From contig NZ_QFFU01000013.1 of assembly GCF_003131185.1 (NCBI RefSeq), forward strand, positions 62,001 through 126,000: a DNA stretch of 64,000 nucleotides, given 5' to 3'. A program made the translations under genes and the position numbers. The notes beneath the pieces were generated by a model. The model worked only from the letters and a program-made list of their open reading frames with translations, had not been told where the DNA came from and did no database searches. Below, in pieces: positions 8,089 to 17,931 of this stretch; position 1 is the first letter of the stretch; every line of letters begins with the position of its first letter. The DNA comes from Pseudomonas ovata (GTDB lineage Bacteria; Pseudomonadota; Gammaproteobacteria; Pseudomonadales; Pseudomonadaceae).

Positions 8089-10676
8089 TCGGGCGCTGGT
8101 TTCCTTACCGGGCCTTGCGCCGCCAGCATGACTGCTATCCGCCTACCGCGCTGTGGCTGGCCACGCTGAGCGCGCTGGCCTGGGTGTTCCTGCGCCTGGA
8201 GTCGCCGGTCTGGCAGCGCCTGATCGAACAGCGCCGGCGCTGGTACCCGCACCTGGCCGACAAGGCACCCGGTGCCGGTGATCCGCTGCGCATTGTGCTG
8301 CAAAGCCTGTGGCTGATGCTGTTCCAGCCCTGGCCCGAAGTGCGCCGGCGGCCGATGCCGGCGTGGCTGCTCCAGGCTGGTCGTTTCAACCGCGCGCTCT
8401 GGGCGCGGCTGGCGCATTTTCTCAATAACTTGCCTGATCAGGTCAGCCAGAGCCGTTCGATGCAAGGCAGTAGCCAGTGGTGGGCGGCCCTGGGGCGACG
8501 CCAGCAATTGTGGCTCAACACTCTGTGTGCCGTGCTGGGCGTGCTGCTGGTGGTGATGTGCATCACCGAGCCGTTCGGCCTGATTTCGCAAGTGGCGTTC
8601 GTGGCCCTGCTGTGGGCCGTGGCAATGCTGGTGCGACGTGTGCCGGGGCGCTTTCCGACCCTGCTGCTGATCATGCTGTCGCTGATTGTGTCGTGCCGTT
8701 ACCTGTGGTGGCGCTACACCGCAACCCTGAACTGGGACAGCCCGGTGGACCTGGTGCTGGGCGTCATTCTGCTGGTGGCCGAGACCTATTCGTGGCTGGT
8801 GCTGGTGCTCGGGTATATCCAGACCTGCTGGCCCTTGCAGCGTCAGCCTGCGCAATTGCCGCGCGACACCGACCTGTGGCCGACGGTCGATCTGCTGATT
8901 CCGACCTACAACGAAGACCTGTCGATCGTGCGCGGCACCGTGTACGCGGCACTGGGCATCGACTGGCCGCACGACAAGCTGCGCATCTCGATCCTGGACG
9001 ACGGCAAGCGCGAGTCGTTCAAGCAGTTCGCCGCCGAGGCAGGGGTCAACTACATCACCCGCACCGACAACAAGCACGCCAAGGCCGGTAACCTCAACCG
9101 GGCGCTGGGCCAGCTTACCGGCGAGTTGATCGCCATTTTCGACTGCGACCATGTGCCGGTGCGTTCTTTCCTGCAACTGACCGTGGGCTGGTTCCTGCGC
9201 GACCCGAAGATGGCGCTGGTGCAGACCCCGCACCACTTTCTGTCGCCGGACCCGTTCGAGCGCAACCTGGACACCTTCCGCAAGCGCCCCAACGAAGGCG
9301 AGCTGTTCTACGGCCTGGTGCAGGACGGCAACGACATGTGGAACGCGGCGTTCTTCTGCGGCTCGTGTGCAGTGTTGCGCCGCGCGGCGATCGAAGACAT
9401 CGGCGGCTTTGCCGTGGAAACCGTCACCGAAGATGCCCACACCGCGCTGCGCATGCACCGCCGGGGCTGGAACTCGGCCTATGTGCGCATCCCGCAGGCC
9501 GCGGGCCTGGCCACCGAGAGCCTGTCGGCGCACATCGGCCAGCGGATTCGCTGGGCTCGCGGCATGGCGCAGATCTTTCGCACCGACAACCCGTTGCTGG
9601 GCCGCGGCCTGACGTTCTTCCAGCGCATCTGCTATGCCAACGCCATGCTGCACTTTCTGGTCGGCCTGCCGCGCCTGGTGTTTCTCACTGCGCCCTTGGC
9701 GTTTCTGCTGTTTCATGCCTACATCATCTACGCCCCGGCGGTAATGATCGTGCTGTATGTGATTCCGCACATGGTCCACGCCAGCCTGACCAACTCACGG
9801 ATTCAGGGCGAGCATCGCCTGACGTTCTGGGGCGAGGTGTATGAAACGGTGCTGGCCTGGTACATCGCCCGGCCGACCACCGTGGCGTTGTTCAACCCCA
9901 GCAAGGGCAAGTTCAACGTCACCGCCAAGGGCGGGCTGATGAGCGAAAACCAGTTCGACTGGGCCATCGCCCGGCCTTATCTGGTGCTGGCGCTGCTCAA
10001 CGTACTGGGCCTGGGCTTTGCCGGGTGGCGGCTGGTGTATGGGCCGGCCGACGAGATCGGCACGATTCTGGTCAGTTGCCTGTGGGTGTTCTACAACCTG
10101 TTGATCGTCGGTTCCGCCGTGGCGATTGCCGCCGAAGTGCGCCAGGTACGTGAAGCCCACCGCGTGCTGGCGCGCCTGCCCGCTGCGCTGCGCCTGCCCA
10201 ATGGGCGCTTTTACACCGGCACGCTGGTCGACTATTCCGATGGCGGCGTGGGCCTTGAGCTGGATGCCGGGCTGGCGGTCACGCTCGGTGAGCGGGTGTC
10301 GCTGATGATGCAGCGCGGCAATCGCGAATTCCTGTTCCCCGGTGTCGTGACCCGCAGCCACCGCAACCTGGTCGGCATCGCCTTCAACGAGCTGTCGGCG
10401 GCGCAGAAGATCGATTACGTGCAGTGCACCTTCGCCCGTGCCGATGCCTGGCTGAACTGGAACGAAAACTTCACCCCTGACCGCCCGCTGCACAGTTTCG
10501 TCGAAGTGCTGCGCCTGGGCGCGACCGGCTATTACCGTCTTTATCAGTACCTGCCGTCCTGGCTGCGCACCCTGGCGCGGCCGCTGGTGCGTGCCTGCGC
10601 CTGGCTGATCAGCTATGTGCCACGGTTCGCCAGGACGTCTGCTTCTTCAATTTCCCGATCGGTGTCTGCCCCATGA
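8085..10676 (+). CDS. bcsA: BcsA, cellulose synthase catalytic subunit
   Basis: Inner-membrane GT2 processive synthase that uses UDP-glucose and is switched on by c-di-GMP. The 863 residues match the E. coli form (872) and include the long N-terminal extension absent from WssB. Visible motifs: FDCDH with catalytic-site Asp353, TEDAH (Asp450), QRIRW (486-490), and several transmembrane helices on both sides of the GT domain. The C-terminal PilZ domain carries REAHR (689-693, the RxxxR motif) and DYSDGG (DxSxxG), so c-di-GMP binding is expected. ATG at 8085 overlaps the bcsQ stop; a longer frame from 8052 is not supported. Coupled to bcsB by ATGA. Confidence 0.97.
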   Translation: MIGRWFPYRALRRQHDCYPPTALWLATLSALAWVFLRLESPVWQRLIEQRRRWYPHLADKAPGAGDPLRIVLQSLWLMLFQPWPEVRRRPMPAWLLQAGRFNRALWARLAHFLNNLPDQVSQSRSMQGSSQWWAALGRRQQLWLNTLCAVLGVLLVVMCITEPFGLISQVAFVALLWAVAMLVRRVPGRFPTLLLIMLSLIVSCRYLWWRYTATLNWDSPVDLVLGVILLVAETYSWLVLVLGYIQTCWPLQRQPAQLPRDTDLWPTVDLLIPTYNEDLSIVRGTVYAALGIDWPHDKLRISILDDGKRESFKQFAAEAGVNYITRTDNKHAKAGNLNRALGQLTGELIAIFDCDHVPVRSFLQLTVGWFLRDPKMALVQTPHHFLSPDPFERNLDTFRKRPNEGELFYGLVQDGNDMWNAAFFCGSCAVLRRAAIEDIGGFAVETVTEDAHTALRMHRRGWNSAYVRIPQAAGLATESLSAHIGQRIRWARGMAQIFRTDNPLLGRGLTFFQRICYANAMLHFLVGLPRLVFLTAPLAFLLFHAYIIYAPAVMIVLYVIPHMVHASLTNSRIQGEHRLTFWGEVYETVLAWYIARPTTVALFNPSKGKFNVTAKGGLMSENQFDWAIARPYLVLALLNVLGLGFAGWRLVYGPADEIGTILVSCLWVFYNLLIVGSAVAIAAEVRQVREAHRVLARLPAALRLPNGRFYTGTLVDYSDGGVGLELDAGLAVTLGERVSLMMQRGNREFLFPGVVTRSHRNLVGIAFNELSAAQKIDYVQCTFARADAWLNWNENFTPDRPLHSFVEVLRLGATGYYRLYQYLPSWLRTLARPLVRACAWLISYVPRFARTSASSISRSVSAP

Positions 10677-12967
10677 GTCGTTCTTTCACTTTCAGGCTTG
10701 CCAGCCTGCTGTTGCTGGCCATGGGGTGCGCCCACGCACAGACACCGACACTGCCGGGCGCAGTGACACCCAGGCCGGCCGTGCCGGCGCCGGTTGCAGC
10801 CCCCGTGGCCGCGCCGGTGCCGCCGAGCTGGGGGGTCGAGCACAGCTTCGAGCGCCTGGGCCGGACTGCCGACAGCCTGTTGTTGGGTACGCGCACGACC
10901 GATCAGTTTGAATTCACCCTGCGCCGCGACCGCATTGCCAGCCAGGCCGGGCTGCAACTGGAGTACACCCCGTCGCCGGCGCTGCTGCCGACGCTGTCGC
11001 ACCTGCGCATCTACCTCAACGATGTGCTGATGAGCGTGGTGCCCATCGAGAAGGAGCAACTGGGCAAGAAGACCGTGCGCCAGGTGGCGCTGGACCCGCG
11101 CCTGGTCAGTGACTTCAACCGCGTGCGCCTGGAGTTCGTCGGGCATTACACCGACATCTGTGAAGAGCCGTCCAACAGTGCGCTGTGGGTCAACATCAGC
11201 CGTACCAGCCAGGTGACGCTGACCGAGCAGGCGCTGGCGATCAAGAACGACCTGGCGTACTTTCCGGTGCCGTTCTTCGATGCCCGTGGCTACGGCATAC
11301 CGACCCTGAACATGGTCTTTGCCGGCCAGCCGACCCTGGGCGAGCAGCGCGCCGCCGGGGTGCTGGCCTCGTACTTCGGCAGCCAGGCTGCTTGGCGCGG
11401 CACGCAGTTTCCGGTGCTGCTCGACCAGTTGCCGGCGGCCACGGCCGAGCGTCCGGCCGGCGCCTCCATCGTGTTTGCCACCAACGGCCATCGCCCGGCA
11501 TTCCTGAGCGACCTGACGAAGTATCCGGCGGTCGAGGCGCCGGTGGTGCAGATGATCGATCATCCGCAGGACCGCTACAGCAAGGTGTTGCTGGTCATGG
11601 GTCGCGACGAGGCCGATCTGCTCACCGCCGTGCAGGCCCTGGCGCTGGGCGGCGATCTGCTGCGCGGCGAGCGGGTGGTGATCGACAAGGTGCAGCAGTT
11701 GCAACCGCGCCAGCCTTACGATGCACCGAACTGGATGCGCACCGACCGCCCGGTGCGCTTTGCCGAGCTGATCAAGTACCCCGAGCAGTTGCGCGTCAGT
11801 GGCCTGCAACCGCAGCCGATCAACGTGGAAATGAACCTGCCGCCGGACCTGTTCGTCTGGCGCAACCAGGGCATCCCGCTGCAGACGCGCTACCGCTACA
11901 CGCCGCCGCCGTTCAATGACGGTTCACGGCTGAACATCAGCCTCAACAACGAGTTCATCAGCAGTGTGCCGTTGCAGGTCCACAGCAATGACCAGCTTGA
12001 AGAGCTGCGCATGGCGGTGCTGTCGAGCGAGTCGGCTAACGTCAACGAGAAACTTTCGGTGCCGGCGCTGAAAGTGGGCGACCGTAACATTCTGCAGTTC
12101 AAGTTCAGCTTTACCACCACCGGCGGCAGCGCCCAGCGCGACCGCTGCCAGACCTCGCTGCCGATCGATGCCCAGGCGGTGATCGATGATCAGTCGAGTA
12201 TTGATATGTCGGGCTATCACCACTACATGGCGATGCCCGACCTGTCAGCCTTTGCCCGCAGCGGTTTTCCGTACAGCCGCATGGCCGACCTGTCCGACAC
12301 CGTGGTAGTGCTGCCCGCGCAGCCCAATGCGTTGCAGTTGAGCACTTACCTGGAAGCGCTGGCCGGCATCTCGGCCCGCTCCGGCCTGCCGGCCATGAAG
12401 CTGCAGATCAGCGATAACTGGGAGCAGGCTGCAAAACAGGACGCCGACCTGCTGGTGCTGGGCACCTTTGCCCCGGACATGCGCACCAACAATGACCTGA
12501 GCCTGTTGCTCGACCGCTCCCGTGACTGGCTGTTGCAGTCCAGCGAAAAGGGCCGCTACAGCGAGTCCAACCCACCCTCGACGCGGGTCGAGGTGTCGGC
12601 GCAAGGGCCGATTGCAGCCATCGTCGGCCTGCAGTCGCCGTTCCATGCCCAGCGCAGCATCGTCGCCTTGCTGGCCACCGAAGACGCCGACTTCCAGTTG
12701 TTGCGCGAGGTGCTCAGCGACAGTGGCAAGCTCAATGCGGTGGCCGGTTCCGTGGCCCTGATTCGCAGCAGCGGTGTGTACAGCCAGATCGTCGGCGAGC
12801 GCTATTACGTCGGCAGCCTGCCGTGGTGGCTATTGCTTTGGTACACCTTGTCGGAGCATCCGGTGTGGCTGGCGGTCATGGCGGTGTTCGGTGTGCTGCT
12901 GACCTCGCTGGTGGTCATGCGTGCGCTGCAATGGGCGGCCCGTCGTCGCCTGGCCTATGGGCAATAG
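10673..12967 (+). CDS. bcsB: BcsB, periplasmic cellulose synthase subunit
   Basis: The 764-residue partner of BcsA, which guides the glucan through the periplasm and holds BcsA with its C-terminal transmembrane helix. A Sec signal peptide (about 1-23), a Pro/Ala-rich linker, repeated carbohydrate-binding/flavodoxin-like pairs (two BcsB halves beginning near RLEFVGHYTDICEEP and NILQFKFSF), and a final membrane anchor (LVVMRALQW region) are visible. Length is close to E. coli BcsB. Overlaps bcsA (ATGA) and bcsC (11 nt). No bcsZ lies between bcsB and bcsC, unlike the E. coli order. Confidence 0.95.
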   Translation: MSRSFTFRLASLLLLAMGCAHAQTPTLPGAVTPRPAVPAPVAAPVAAPVPPSWGVEHSFERLGRTADSLLLGTRTTDQFEFTLRRDRIASQAGLQLEYTPSPALLPTLSHLRIYLNDVLMSVVPIEKEQLGKKTVRQVALDPRLVSDFNRVRLEFVGHYTDICEEPSNSALWVNISRTSQVTLTEQALAIKNDLAYFPVPFFDARGYGIPTLNMVFAGQPTLGEQRAAGVLASYFGSQAAWRGTQFPVLLDQLPAATAERPAGASIVFATNGHRPAFLSDLTKYPAVEAPVVQMIDHPQDRYSKVLLVMGRDEADLLTAVQALALGGDLLRGERVVIDKVQQLQPRQPYDAPNWMRTDRPVRFAELIKYPEQLRVSGLQPQPINVEMNLPPDLFVWRNQGIPLQTRYRYTPPPFNDGSRLNISLNNEFISSVPLQVHSNDQLEELRMAVLSSESANVNEKLSVPALKVGDRNILQFKFSFTTTGGSAQRDRCQTSLPIDAQAVIDDQSSIDMSGYHHYMAMPDLSAFARSGFPYSRMADLSDTVVVLPAQPNALQLSTYLEALAGISARSGLPAMKLQISDNWEQAAKQDADLLVLGTFAPDMRTNNDLSLLLDRSRDWLLQSSEKGRYSESNPPSTRVEVSAQGPIAAIVGLQSPFHAQRSIVALLATEDADFQLLREVLSDSGKLNAVAGSVALIRSSGVYSQIVGERYYVGSLPWWLLLWYTLSEHPVWLAVMAVFGVLLTSLVVMRALQWAARRRLAYGQ

Positions 12968-15900
12968 ACCGGTGCGCGCGCTCAAGGCGGTGACCGTGCG
13001 CTACACCTTGCTGCTGTCGTGCCTGAGCGCTGCGGCGCTGGCGGCCGAGGCGCCGCAGTCGGGGAGCGAGCAGCAGCAATGGCTGTTGCAGCAGATGCGC
13101 ATGGGCGAGGCGCTGTACCGCGATGACGTGGTCAACGACGCTCTGGCGCGCCTGGAGCTGGTCGCCCCGCAGCACCCCCAGGTGCTGTTGGGCAAGTTGG
13201 TCCAGGCGCTGGCCAATCCGTCAGCCAACGAAGCCTGGATCAATCAGCTGTTGCGCGAACTGGACCAGAAACACCCCGATTCGCTGCAGCGGCGCCAGGC
13301 TTACGCGCTGGTCAGGCTGCGCAGCCAGGAGGGCCAGCAGGCCTTGCAACAAGCCCGGCTGCTGGCCGCTGCCGGTCGCTTTGACGAAGCCACCAAGGCG
13401 TTCGAGCAGGTTCTGGGCGAGCAGCCGCCGAACCTGGCCATGGCGCTGGAATACTGGGGCAGCCGCAGCCGCCTCAACGGCCAGCGGCCGGTGGCCATTA
13501 AGCAGTTGCAGGCCCTGGAGCGTGATTATCCCGGCAATACCGGGGTGCGGCAGATGCTGGCCAGCCTGCTGATGGCCGACCAGCGCGACGGCGATGCGCT
13601 GGCGGTGTTGCACCAGCTGGCCGGCGATCCGCTGGCCAGCAACAGTGCCGCCGAAACCGAATACAACTACCTGCTCAAGCAACCGATCACCCCCGAGACC
13701 TTGCGCGCCTGGCAGGCCTTTATCGGGCACTACCCGTATTCGCCGCTGATCAAGGACGCCCGCCAGCAACTGGCCGACCAGCAACGCTTGCAGGGTGACC
13801 CGGCCTGGCAGGCCGGTGCCCAGGCCAAGCGCTTGCTGGAGCAGGAACCGGCCACGGTCAGCGACAGCGCGCGCGCCGAGCAACTGCTGCGCCGGGCCCT
13901 GAAAGCCTACCCGCAAGACCCAGGCCTGCACGGTGCGCTGGGCACTGCCCTGGCGCGCCAGGATAAGAATGCCGATGCCTACGCGGCGTTCACTCAGGCG
14001 CTGAAGCTGGAGCAGGACACCTCTTACATCAGCAAGTGGCAGGACCTGCAGAACGCCGCACGCAACTGGATGGTGCTGCAACAGGGCGACCAGGCGCTGG
14101 CGCGCAAGGACTATGCCGGCGCACGCAAGGCGTATCAGCAAGCCCGCAGCCTTGATGCTCAGTCAGCCGGGCCCCTGATCGGCCTGGCCGAGGTGGCCCG
14201 TGGCGAACTGAACGACATTCAGGCTGAAGCCTTGCTGCTGCAGGCGCGCAAGCTCGAGCCAGGCAATGGCAACGTGATCCGTGCCCTGGTGCGGCTGTAT
14301 CGCACACAGTCCGACGAGCGTGCCGTGGCCTTTCTCAATACCCTGCCGGCGAGCAACCAGGCGGAGTTCGCCGCGTTGCGCCAGAGCCTTGAACTGGCGC
14401 GCATGAACCAGCAGGCCGATCAGTTCAGCCAGCAGTCCGATTGGGCGCAACTGGTGCCCTTGCTGAAAAAGATTCGCGTGCTGGACCCGGACAATCCGTG
14501 GCTGGCCTACCGCCTGGCGGCGGCCGAAGTGGCCCTGGGCAACCCGCGTCAGGCCGATGATGCGTTCGCGCAATTGCTGGTGCGCCAGGGCAACAACCCT
14601 GAGGCCCGTTATGCCCACGGTCTGTACCTGGCCAATGCCAACCGCGACAGTGAAGTGCTGGCCAGCCTGGGCAAGATTGCCAAGGCCGGCTGGACCGACA
14701 ACATGCGCGAACTGGCCACCCGTATTGAACGCCGGCAGTTGCTGGCGCGGGTCGAGCAGTTACGCAACAGCGGCCAGGAGCCACAGGCCATCGCCTTGTT
14801 GCTGCGCAACCCGACTCCCGATGACTATGCCACCCTGGCCGACTGGGCCACCCAGCGCAGCGACTTTCCGGCGGCCGAAAGCGCCTACAGGAAAGTGTTA
14901 GCGGCCGATCCGCACAATGCCGATGCGCAACTGGGGCTGATCGAGGTCTTGCTGGCCACGCAGCGGGTGCCCGAAGCGCGCCAGGCGCTGGCCGGCCTGT
15001 CGATGCTGCCCCAGGCCTCGGCCAATTGGCAAAGGCGGCTGGCCAACGCCTGGCTGGGCGCCGGCGACAAGGCTCGTGCCCAGGCGTTGCTCGCCGATCT
15101 GCTCAAGACCCCGCAGAGCGACCCGCTGATCTATCGCGATGCGGCGCGCCTGCAGGCCAAAGACAATCCGCAGCAGGCACTGGACCGCTACGCCCAGGCC
15201 ATGGCCGCCGCGGGCCTGATCAGGCCTGACGAGGCCAGCCCCAGAAATAACGTGGCCCTGACCCGTGCCAGCCGCGCCCAGGACAGCGACGACTGGTTGC
15301 CACGCGGCCTGCGCAGCGATGTCGAAGAGCTGTACAAGGCGCAGAATACGACGGTCAACGTCTATCGCGACTTCACCGTGCGCACGGACAGTACTTCGCC
15401 GGGCATTTCCGACCTGACCACCCAGACCACGATCGTGCGCGTCGACACGCCTGTGGCCCAGGGGCACGGTTTTATCCAGGCCGAGCAGGCCGATCTCAAG
15501 GCCAGCGATTTCGAGACCGAAAACGGGGTGCACACCGAAGCGTTCGGCACCTGTGCCGTGCGGGTCCGTGACCGCGCCACCGGTGAGCTGGTGACCAACG
15601 GCTGCCGCAGCACTTCACAAAGCGTCAGTGGCCCCAGCCTGGCAGTGGGCTGGAAAAACGATCAGGTGGCGGTGGACATCGGCCATACGCCGCAGGGGTT
15701 CGAGGTGGGCAACTGGCTGGGCGGCGTCGCCTACAGCGGTGCCTGGAAGTCGGTGGGCTGGACCGTGACCGCTTCGCGCCGGCCGCTGACCAACTCGGTG
15801 ATCTCCTACGCCGGTGCCGTGGACCCGGCCACCGGCATACGTTGGGGCGGGGTGACCAGCAACGGCTTTACCCTGAGCCTGAGCCATGACGAAGGCGGTG

Positions 15901-16532
15901 TCGACGGTCTGTGGGCCAGCCTGGGCACCCATTGGCTGCGTGGCAAGAACGTGGTCGACAACTACCGGCTCTCGGCGATGGGTGGCTATTACTACCGGCT
16001 CAGGGACAGCGCCGACGAGCGCATGCGCACCGGCCTGACCTTGATGTACTGGGGGTATGACAAGGACCTGAGCGAGTACACCCTGGGGCAGGGCGGCTAC
16101 TACAGCCCGCAGCAGTATTACTCGATCGGCGTGCCGCTCAGCTACGCCTGGCGCAATGCCAACTGGTCGGCGCAAGTGGAAGGCTCGGTGGGCTGGTCGT
16201 TCTCCAGTACCGAAAGCAGCGACCTGTACCCGCTCGACGGACCGGCCGGCAAGCTGTTTGCGCAACAGGCCAGCAACGGCCTGGACATTGACGCCGACAC
16301 CACCCTGAGCAAGTCCGGGAGCAGCAGCACCGGCGCCAGCGTGCGCATGCAGGCGCAGGTCGAACGGCGCCTGAGCAACAACCTGATGCTGGGCACGGGC
16401 GTCTCTTTGCAGCACAGCGAAGGCTACGCCCCGAGCCGGGCCATGCTGTACCTGCGCTATAACTTCGACGAATGGCAAGGCAACCTGCCCATGCCGATCG
16501 AGCCGGTCTCGCCATATGCGGACATGCGCTGA
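12957..16532 (+). CDS. bcsC: BcsC, outer-membrane cellulose export protein
   Basis: Exports cellulose across the outer membrane. The 1191 residues comprise a signal peptide ending about AALAAEA, a long TPR solenoid (about 40-770), and a C-terminal BcsC β-barrel (about 830-1191, with VGWKNDQVAVDIGHTPQGF, WGGVTSNG and the terminal PMPIEPVSPYAD). I chose ATG 12957 since it gives a proper signal peptide; GTG at 12972 is an alternative and the longer frame from 12921 is not supported. It is the last gene of the operon and is followed by REP sequence with no obvious T-run terminator. Confidence 0.95.
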   Translation: MGNRPVRALKAVTVRYTLLLSCLSAAALAAEAPQSGSEQQQWLLQQMRMGEALYRDDVVNDALARLELVAPQHPQVLLGKLVQALANPSANEAWINQLLRELDQKHPDSLQRRQAYALVRLRSQEGQQALQQARLLAAAGRFDEATKAFEQVLGEQPPNLAMALEYWGSRSRLNGQRPVAIKQLQALERDYPGNTGVRQMLASLLMADQRDGDALAVLHQLAGDPLASNSAAETEYNYLLKQPITPETLRAWQAFIGHYPYSPLIKDARQQLADQQRLQGDPAWQAGAQAKRLLEQEPATVSDSARAEQLLRRALKAYPQDPGLHGALGTALARQDKNADAYAAFTQALKLEQDTSYISKWQDLQNAARNWMVLQQGDQALARKDYAGARKAYQQARSLDAQSAGPLIGLAEVARGELNDIQAEALLLQARKLEPGNGNVIRALVRLYRTQSDERAVAFLNTLPASNQAEFAALRQSLELARMNQQADQFSQQSDWAQLVPLLKKIRVLDPDNPWLAYRLAAAEVALGNPRQADDAFAQLLVRQGNNPEARYAHGLYLANANRDSEVLASLGKIAKAGWTDNMRELATRIERRQLLARVEQLRNSGQEPQAIALLLRNPTPDDYATLADWATQRSDFPAAESAYRKVLAADPHNADAQLGLIEVLLATQRVPEARQALAGLSMLPQASANWQRRLANAWLGAGDKARAQALLADLLKTPQSDPLIYRDAARLQAKDNPQQALDRYAQAMAAAGLIRPDEASPRNNVALTRASRAQDSDDWLPRGLRSDVEELYKAQNTTVNVYRDFTVRTDSTSPGISDLTTQTTIVRVDTPVAQGHGFIQAEQADLKASDFETENGVHTEAFGTCAVRVRDRATGELVTNGCRSTSQSVSGPSLAVGWKNDQVAVDIGHTPQGFEVGNWLGGVAYSGAWKSVGWTVTASRRPLTNSVISYAGAVDPATGIRWGGVTSNGFTLSLSHDEGGVDGLWASLGTHWLRGKNVVDNYRLSAMGGYYYRLRDSADERMRTGLTLMYWGYDKDLSEYTLGQGGYYSPQQYYSIGVPLSYAWRNANWSAQVEGSVGWSFSSTESSDLYPLDGPAGKLFAQQASNGLDIDADTTLSKSGSSSTGASVRMQAQVERRLSNNLMLGTGVSLQHSEGYAPSRAMLYLRYNFDEWQGNLPMPIEPVSPYADMR

Positions 16533-16556
16533 AGGTCGGCGTATCGCGGTGTCGAT

Positions 16557-16801
16557 CAGATTGTGGAGAGGGGCCGGCCCCCCGATCTGCCCAAGTGACG
16601 ATGAGGCCCGCAAGGCCAACACACCGGCTGCGCCTGACACATAGCCATCACCAGCAAAGCTGCCTCCCACAGTCTGGTGTCAGGCACGAGATTCTGGGCG
16701 ACATCAATCCGGTGGGAGGCGGCTTGCCGGCGATGAGGCCAGTAAGCCCAACACATCTACTGCCCCAGCCCTATAGCCATCGCAGAGCTGCTTCCCACAG
16801 G
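16557..16801. repeat. REP cluster 4, upstream of the RAYT gene
   Basis: Inverted and direct REP cores: CATCACCAGCAAAGCTGCCT with CCCACAG (reverse) and GGTGGGAGGCGGCTTGCCGG (forward), with GACATCAATCC and GATGAGGCC modules between them. The head-to-head arrangement beside a RAYT gene is the classic BIME layout. The 16533-16921 gap holds nothing else recognised. Confidence 0.85.
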
Positions 16802-16921
16802 TGCTGTGTTGCTCTGAATATGCCATTCCTGCCTGAAACATCTTGCGATACCCCATGCACTTGCTTGCGGCAGTGAAGCCTTACATTGGGCTTCCATACT
16901 CAAGTGAACAAGGGCAAGGGA

Positions 16922-17380
16922 ATGCTTGAAACTTCACATTCATCAGACCTGCGCGCAGGTCGATTTTCGCAAACGGGCCAAATCTACCTGGTGACCGCGA
17001 CCACAATCGCCAGAGAGCCTGTGTTCGCCCAATGGCCGTTCGGACGCCTACTGGTCAAAGAGTTGAAACACGCGCAGGAACGGGGACAGGTCCATTCACT
17101 GGCCTGGGTCGTTATGCCCGATCACCTGCACTGGCTGTTCGAGTTGCGTACAGGCTCACTGGCGGAAATCATGCAAAGGGTGAAGTCAAAAACGGCAAAG
17201 GCAGTCAATAAAGCCTGTGGCCGGCAAGGCACGCTCTGGCAGGATGGCTATCACGACAAAGCGGTACGCCGGGAGCAGGACCTTGTGCACTTTGCTCGTT
17301 ATATTGTCGCCAATCCTGTTCGAGCAGGACTGGTCAAAAGCGTACGGGACTATCCACTTTGGGATGCTGTCTGGGTCTAG
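16922..17380 (+). CDS. REP-associated tyrosine transposase (RAYT)
   Basis: A 152-residue Y1 transposase of the IS200-like/TnpA-REP family, which binds and nicks single-stranded REP hairpins. The HUH pair is visible in VVMPDHLHWLFEL (about residues 62-74), the candidate catalytic Tyr in HFARYIVANPVRAGL (about 130), and the basic stretch RVKSKTAKAVNKACG between them. All key residues are intact. It is flanked on both sides by REP clusters, which are the expected substrates, so it is the likely source of the eight clusters in this window. ATG 16922 is preferred over the upstream TTG at 16886 because AGGG lies 7 nt upstream. Confidence 0.92.
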   Translation: MLETSHSSDLRAGRFSQTGQIYLVTATTIAREPVFAQWPFGRLLVKELKHAQERGQVHSLAWVVMPDHLHWLFELRTGSLAEIMQRVKSKTAKAVNKACGRQGTLWQDGYHDKAVRREQDLVHFARYIVANPVRAGLVKSVRDYPLWDAVWV

Positions 17381-17383
17381 GGC

Positions 17384-17670
17384 TGCCTCCCCCAGCTCTT
17401 GTGCCAGGCACAAAACCCAAGACCATATCAACTTGTGGGAGGCTGCTCTGCAGGCGATGAGGCCAGCAAGCCCAACACACCTGCTGCGCCTGTCACACAG
17501 CCATCGCCAGCAGAGCTGCCTCCCACAGTCCGGTGCCAGACACAAAATCCGGGGTGCAGATCAATCTGTGGGAGGGGGCTCTGCCCCGGGCGGCGATCCG
17601 ACGATGAGGCCGGCAAGGCTGATATATCTACTGCGCCTGTCCCATCGTCATCGCCAGCAAAGCTGCCGCC
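17384..17670. repeat. REP cluster 5, downstream of the RAYT gene
   Basis: Holds at least three REP cores in alternating orientation (TGTGGGAGGCTGCTCTGC; CGCCAGCAGAGCTGCCTCCC; TGTGGGAGGGGGCTCTGCCC) and the modules GCGATGAGGCCAGCAAGCCC and GGTGCCAGACACAAAATCC. With cluster 4 it brackets the RAYT gene. Confidence 0.85.
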
Positions 17671-17707
17671 TGGCCTTGGTTGTGTTCAAAAATATTTCTT
17701 TGATATG

Positions 17708-17730
17708 TATAGCTAGATAGCTAGCTATAT
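17708..17730. repeat. CTAG-rich palindromic repeat, copy A
   Basis: TATAGCTAGATAGCTAGC followed by TATAT. It matches copy B (32761-32783) at 21 of 23 positions. CTAG is normally very rare in Pseudomonas DNA, so several CTAGs in 23 bp stand out. It lies between REP cluster 5 and the wss promoter, in an AT-rich stretch (17690-17880) otherwise without a gene. Confidence 0.7.
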
Positions 17731-17834
17731 TAATAAAAAATGCATATTGGCAAAAACAACAAGATTAAGTCGCCAAAAAAATGACTTTTAGGGTGCGTGC
17801 TATTTCTGTCGAGCGCGCTCACACCCTAATTGGT

Positions 17835-17872
17835 ATCAAATTATTGACACTGTCACGTTGATATTACACATT
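17835..17872 (+). promoter_or_regulatory. wss operon promoter with overlapping FleQ-like box
   Basis: The reverse complement of 17835-17848 is GTCAATAATTTGAT, which matches the FleQ-box form at 12 of 14 positions and overlaps TTGACA (17844-17849). After a 17-bp spacer comes CACATT (17867-17872). The block 17839-17868 resembles the bcs promoter block (3491-3520) at 22 of 30 positions. The leader to wssA is about 60 nt. Motif-based prediction. Confidence 0.55.
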
Positions 17873-17931
17873 ACCGCCTAATGCTTTCTTACAGGGGCTG
17901 CTGCTCCCAGCCTTTTAAGAGGTCGACCCCG

